A stretch of 6,104 nt of DNA from Candidatus Phaeomarinibacter sp. GTDB taxonomy: Bacteria; Pseudomonadota; Alphaproteobacteria; CGMCC-115125. Shown piece after piece: positions 4,806-6,104 of the stretch. A program made the position numbers and the translations under genes. The stretch spans positions 1 through 6,104 of the forward strand of contig JANQMQ010000734.1 of the NCBI GenBank assembly GCA_028279995.1, given 5' to 3'. Numbering within the stretch: position 1 is the first letter of the stretch; each line of letters begins with the position of its first letter. The notes beneath the pieces are model-generated. The model made no database searches and was not told the origin of the DNA. It was given only the letters and a program-made list of their open reading frames with translations.

Positions 4806-5912
4806 GCCCAAAGCGGCATCCACCAGGCGTTCAACAAAGGCGCCGCCAAGCCACGACCCAACGGGGATTGCGAGATACAGGGCAAACTGCGCAACAGTTG
4901 GCGCCGTTATGGGCAACTCGGGCGCTTTCTCCAGGCGATCTTCATATGCCAGCAACGCACCCATCTGCGCCAATCGCTGGTCATCCAACTGCCTGACGGG
5001 TTTGTCGCTGGTTGGGTCAAGGACATCAAGATGTAGGCGCGCAATGGCCGCCCGTACATCTGCCAGAGCTTTTTCCTTTGCCTTGCGGATAACCCGGCGC
5101 CCCGCCATCGCCGGACCAATGGCTGCAAGTCCACCGAGAACAGCAATACCCGCCATAAAGACCATGATGATGGTGGACTCGATATTGGAATCGAGCACAA
5201 AGAGCATGCCGATGGCAGCTCCGATCATCCAGATGAAAGACGTATGCAAACCAGCACTGGCCAGAGGACGGAGAGCCTCGGACTCAAGAGGGCTGACTTC
5301 GATACGCGCGTCAAGCTCTGCCAGCAGACGCCGCGCACCGGTAATCATCTGATACGATGCCTTGGAAAGACTGGCGATCAGAAACGGCACAACAACGAGG
5401 AACCATCCAGCTGCCCAATAGGCTTCTGGTGGCAATGCGCTCTGCCACAGGTCTGGTTTGCCGGTCATAAGAGTCCAGGCACCCGGAACCGCGAAGACAG
5501 GAATAAGAAAGCCGAACACCCAGCCGAAGCCAGACGCGATCAAACGTCCGCGTGACCCGCCTGAGGCCATTCGCACATAGAAGTCGCGCAGCCCGGCACG
5601 ATCCAGCGAGGGAACGACGGGCGCGAGATTGGCTATATCTGCCTGGTGCCGTGTCTGGACGTATGGCAGGGCAAAAACAGTAAAGCCGGCAAGAAGCGAC
5701 GTGATGATGGCGGCCCAACTGTATGGATCAATGGGAATGGTCGAGTCCTGCAGGTCAAGCGGTATGGGCAGCAGACCAATCGCAAAACCGGGAACGAAAT
5801 AGGTTGCCGCGACGAGGCCAGCAACAATGACTGACGCCACCTGAGGCGAGACACCCAGAAAGCGGACGGCTTTCGCCTCCCACGTGAAAGCCAAGTCCTT
5901 GGGTACCTTCAC
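4803..5912 (-). CDS. Multi-pass inner-membrane protein of unknown function (369 aa)
   Basis: I do not recognise a named family. The hydrophobicity pattern shows about six or seven membrane segments: 24-50, 65-85, 125-149, 164-182, 221-241, 246-270, and a weaker one at 340-358. A soluble loop at 86-122 contains QTRHQADIANLAPVVPSLDR; another at 183-220 is helical and charged (SKASYQMITGARRLLAELDAR). A cytoplasm-like stretch at 271-335 is rich in Arg, Lys and Glu and begins GRRVIRKAKEKALADVRAAI. The C-terminus (TVAQFALYLAIPVGSWLGGAFVERLVDAAL) looks like that of conserved hypothetical membrane proteins. There is no signal peptide, transporter signature or catalytic motif that I can identify. The start is GTG at 5912, chosen because AGGGGG stands 5 nt upstream. 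It is convergent with the TPR gene and divergent from a probable nitroreductase across a 146-bp gap. Coding is well supported by composition and RBS; function is open. Confidence 0.85.
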   Translation of the reverse strand: MKVPKDLAFTWEAKAVRFLGVSPQVASVIVAGLVAATYFVPGFAIGLLPIPLDLQDSTIPIDPYSWAAIITSLLAGFTVFALPYVQTRHQADIANLAPVVPSLDRAGLRDFYVRMASGGSRGRLIASGFGWVFGFLIPVFAVPGAWTLMTGKPDLWQSALPPEAYWAAGWFLVVVPFLIASLSKASYQMITGARRLLAELDARIEVSPLESEALRPLASAGLHTSFIWMIGAAIGMLFVLDSNIESTIIMVFMAGIAVLGGLAAIGPAMAGRRVIRKAKEKALADVRAAIARLHLDVLDPTSDKPVRQLDDQRLAQMGALLAYEDRLEKAPELPITAPTVAQFALYLAIPVGSWLGGAFVERLVDAALG

Positions 5913-6058
5913 TTCGTCCCCCTGCTCAACATCTTGGCACTTAAGATCACTCTATGCACTCCACGCATCGATGAAGCCTGCAAAGAAGCATTGCACAAAC
6001 CCGGTACCGCCTCGAAACTAAACGCGAACCCGCACCTCACAAAACCCCAGGCTTCCCC
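5913..6058. other. Divergent intergenic region, no confident elements
   Basis: The 146 bp between the membrane-protein gene and the right-edge CDS must hold the promoters of both. I see only small symmetric patches: CTTAAG (5940-5945), CATCGATG (5966-5973), and TGCAA-N7-TTGCA (5979-5995). No convincing pair of -35 and -10 hexamers, terminator, RNA gene or small ORF with a good RBS stands out. Confidence 0.3.
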
Positions 6059-6104
6059 ATGAATGATGATGACGCTATCCGTACACGCAGATCCGTCCGC
6101 GCCT
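6059..6104 (+). CDS. Probable nitroreductase family protein, first 15 codons (3' truncated)
   Basis: The ATG at 6059 opens MNDDDAIRTRRSVRA, running off the right edge. The pattern AI-x-TRRSVRA(F) is the typical first helix of FMN-dependent nitroreductase-family proteins, where the Arg-Arg-Ser residues contact the FMN phosphate. Family members reduce nitro compounds, quinones or similar substrates with NAD(P)H. Only a weak AGG (about 7 nt upstream) serves as Shine-Dalgarno. It is divergent from the membrane-protein gene. With just 15 residues the family call is a reasoned guess. Confidence 0.6.
   Translation, partial: MNDDDAIRTRRSVRA

Noticed and set aside
5979..5995. TGCAA-N7-TTGCA inverted repeat upstream of the nitroreductase as an operator
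   Set aside because: The arms are just 5 bp, no promoter hexamers are nearby to give it context, and no regulator gene is adjacent.
1..6104. CRISPR array, insertion sequence, tRNA or phage/defence system
   Set aside because: No spaced direct repeats, transposase-like or defence-protein sequences, or tRNA-like folds were seen; all long stretches are explained by ordinary genes.

Overview
The window looks like ordinary chromosome from a Gram-negative bacterium, most likely an alphaproteobacterium (possibly a marine Caulobacterales/Hyphomonadaceae-type lineage). The reasons are a moderately high GC content with GC-rich third codon positions, tight gene packing, and the style of the proteins: an FeS-type photolyase, the RYPPGHKEETRARIV type of TetR regulator, a large-subunit-type acyl-CoA dehydrogenase and a TolB-like/TPR protein. 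The taxonomic placement is inference only. I see no mobile element, CRISPR array, tRNA or rRNA.

Layout from left to right. (1) The C-terminal end of an iron-sulfur (6-4)-photolyase/bacterial cryptochrome runs in from the left edge on the + strand. (2) Tail to tail with it lies a 53-residue DUF2256 Cys4 protein on the - strand; the two stop codons share the palindrome CTAG. (3) Upstream of DUF2256 on the same strand is a glutathione S-transferase-like protein. (4) Divergent from it is a TetR/AcrR-family regulator. The 117-bp gap between them holds a 13-bp imperfect inverted repeat that is a plausible operator. (5) Next on the + strand come a 410-residue acyl-CoA dehydrogenase and a membrane-anchored TolB-like/TPR protein. 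(6) Convergent with the latter, on the - strand, is a multi-pass membrane protein of unknown function. (7) At the right edge, divergent from it, are the first 15 codons of a probable nitroreductase.

How the genes may work together. The photolyase and DUF2256 form a recognisable pair, related to light or DNA repair by association. The TetR regulator and the GST are arranged as a self-regulated divergent pair, which suggests an electrophile or xenobiotic response. The acyl-CoA dehydrogenase, on the same strand 63 bp after TetR, may belong to the same regulon. The TPR and membrane proteins have no clear link to the rest.

No clearly new multi-gene system is visible. The points most worth a second look are: the DUF2256 gene, which is easily missed because it is so short; the acyl-CoA dehydrogenase, which lacks the usual C-terminal catalytic Glu but has a Glu at the alternative position; two 6-7-6 hairpins sitting on ribosome-binding regions; the TetR operator candidate; and the unknown membrane protein.
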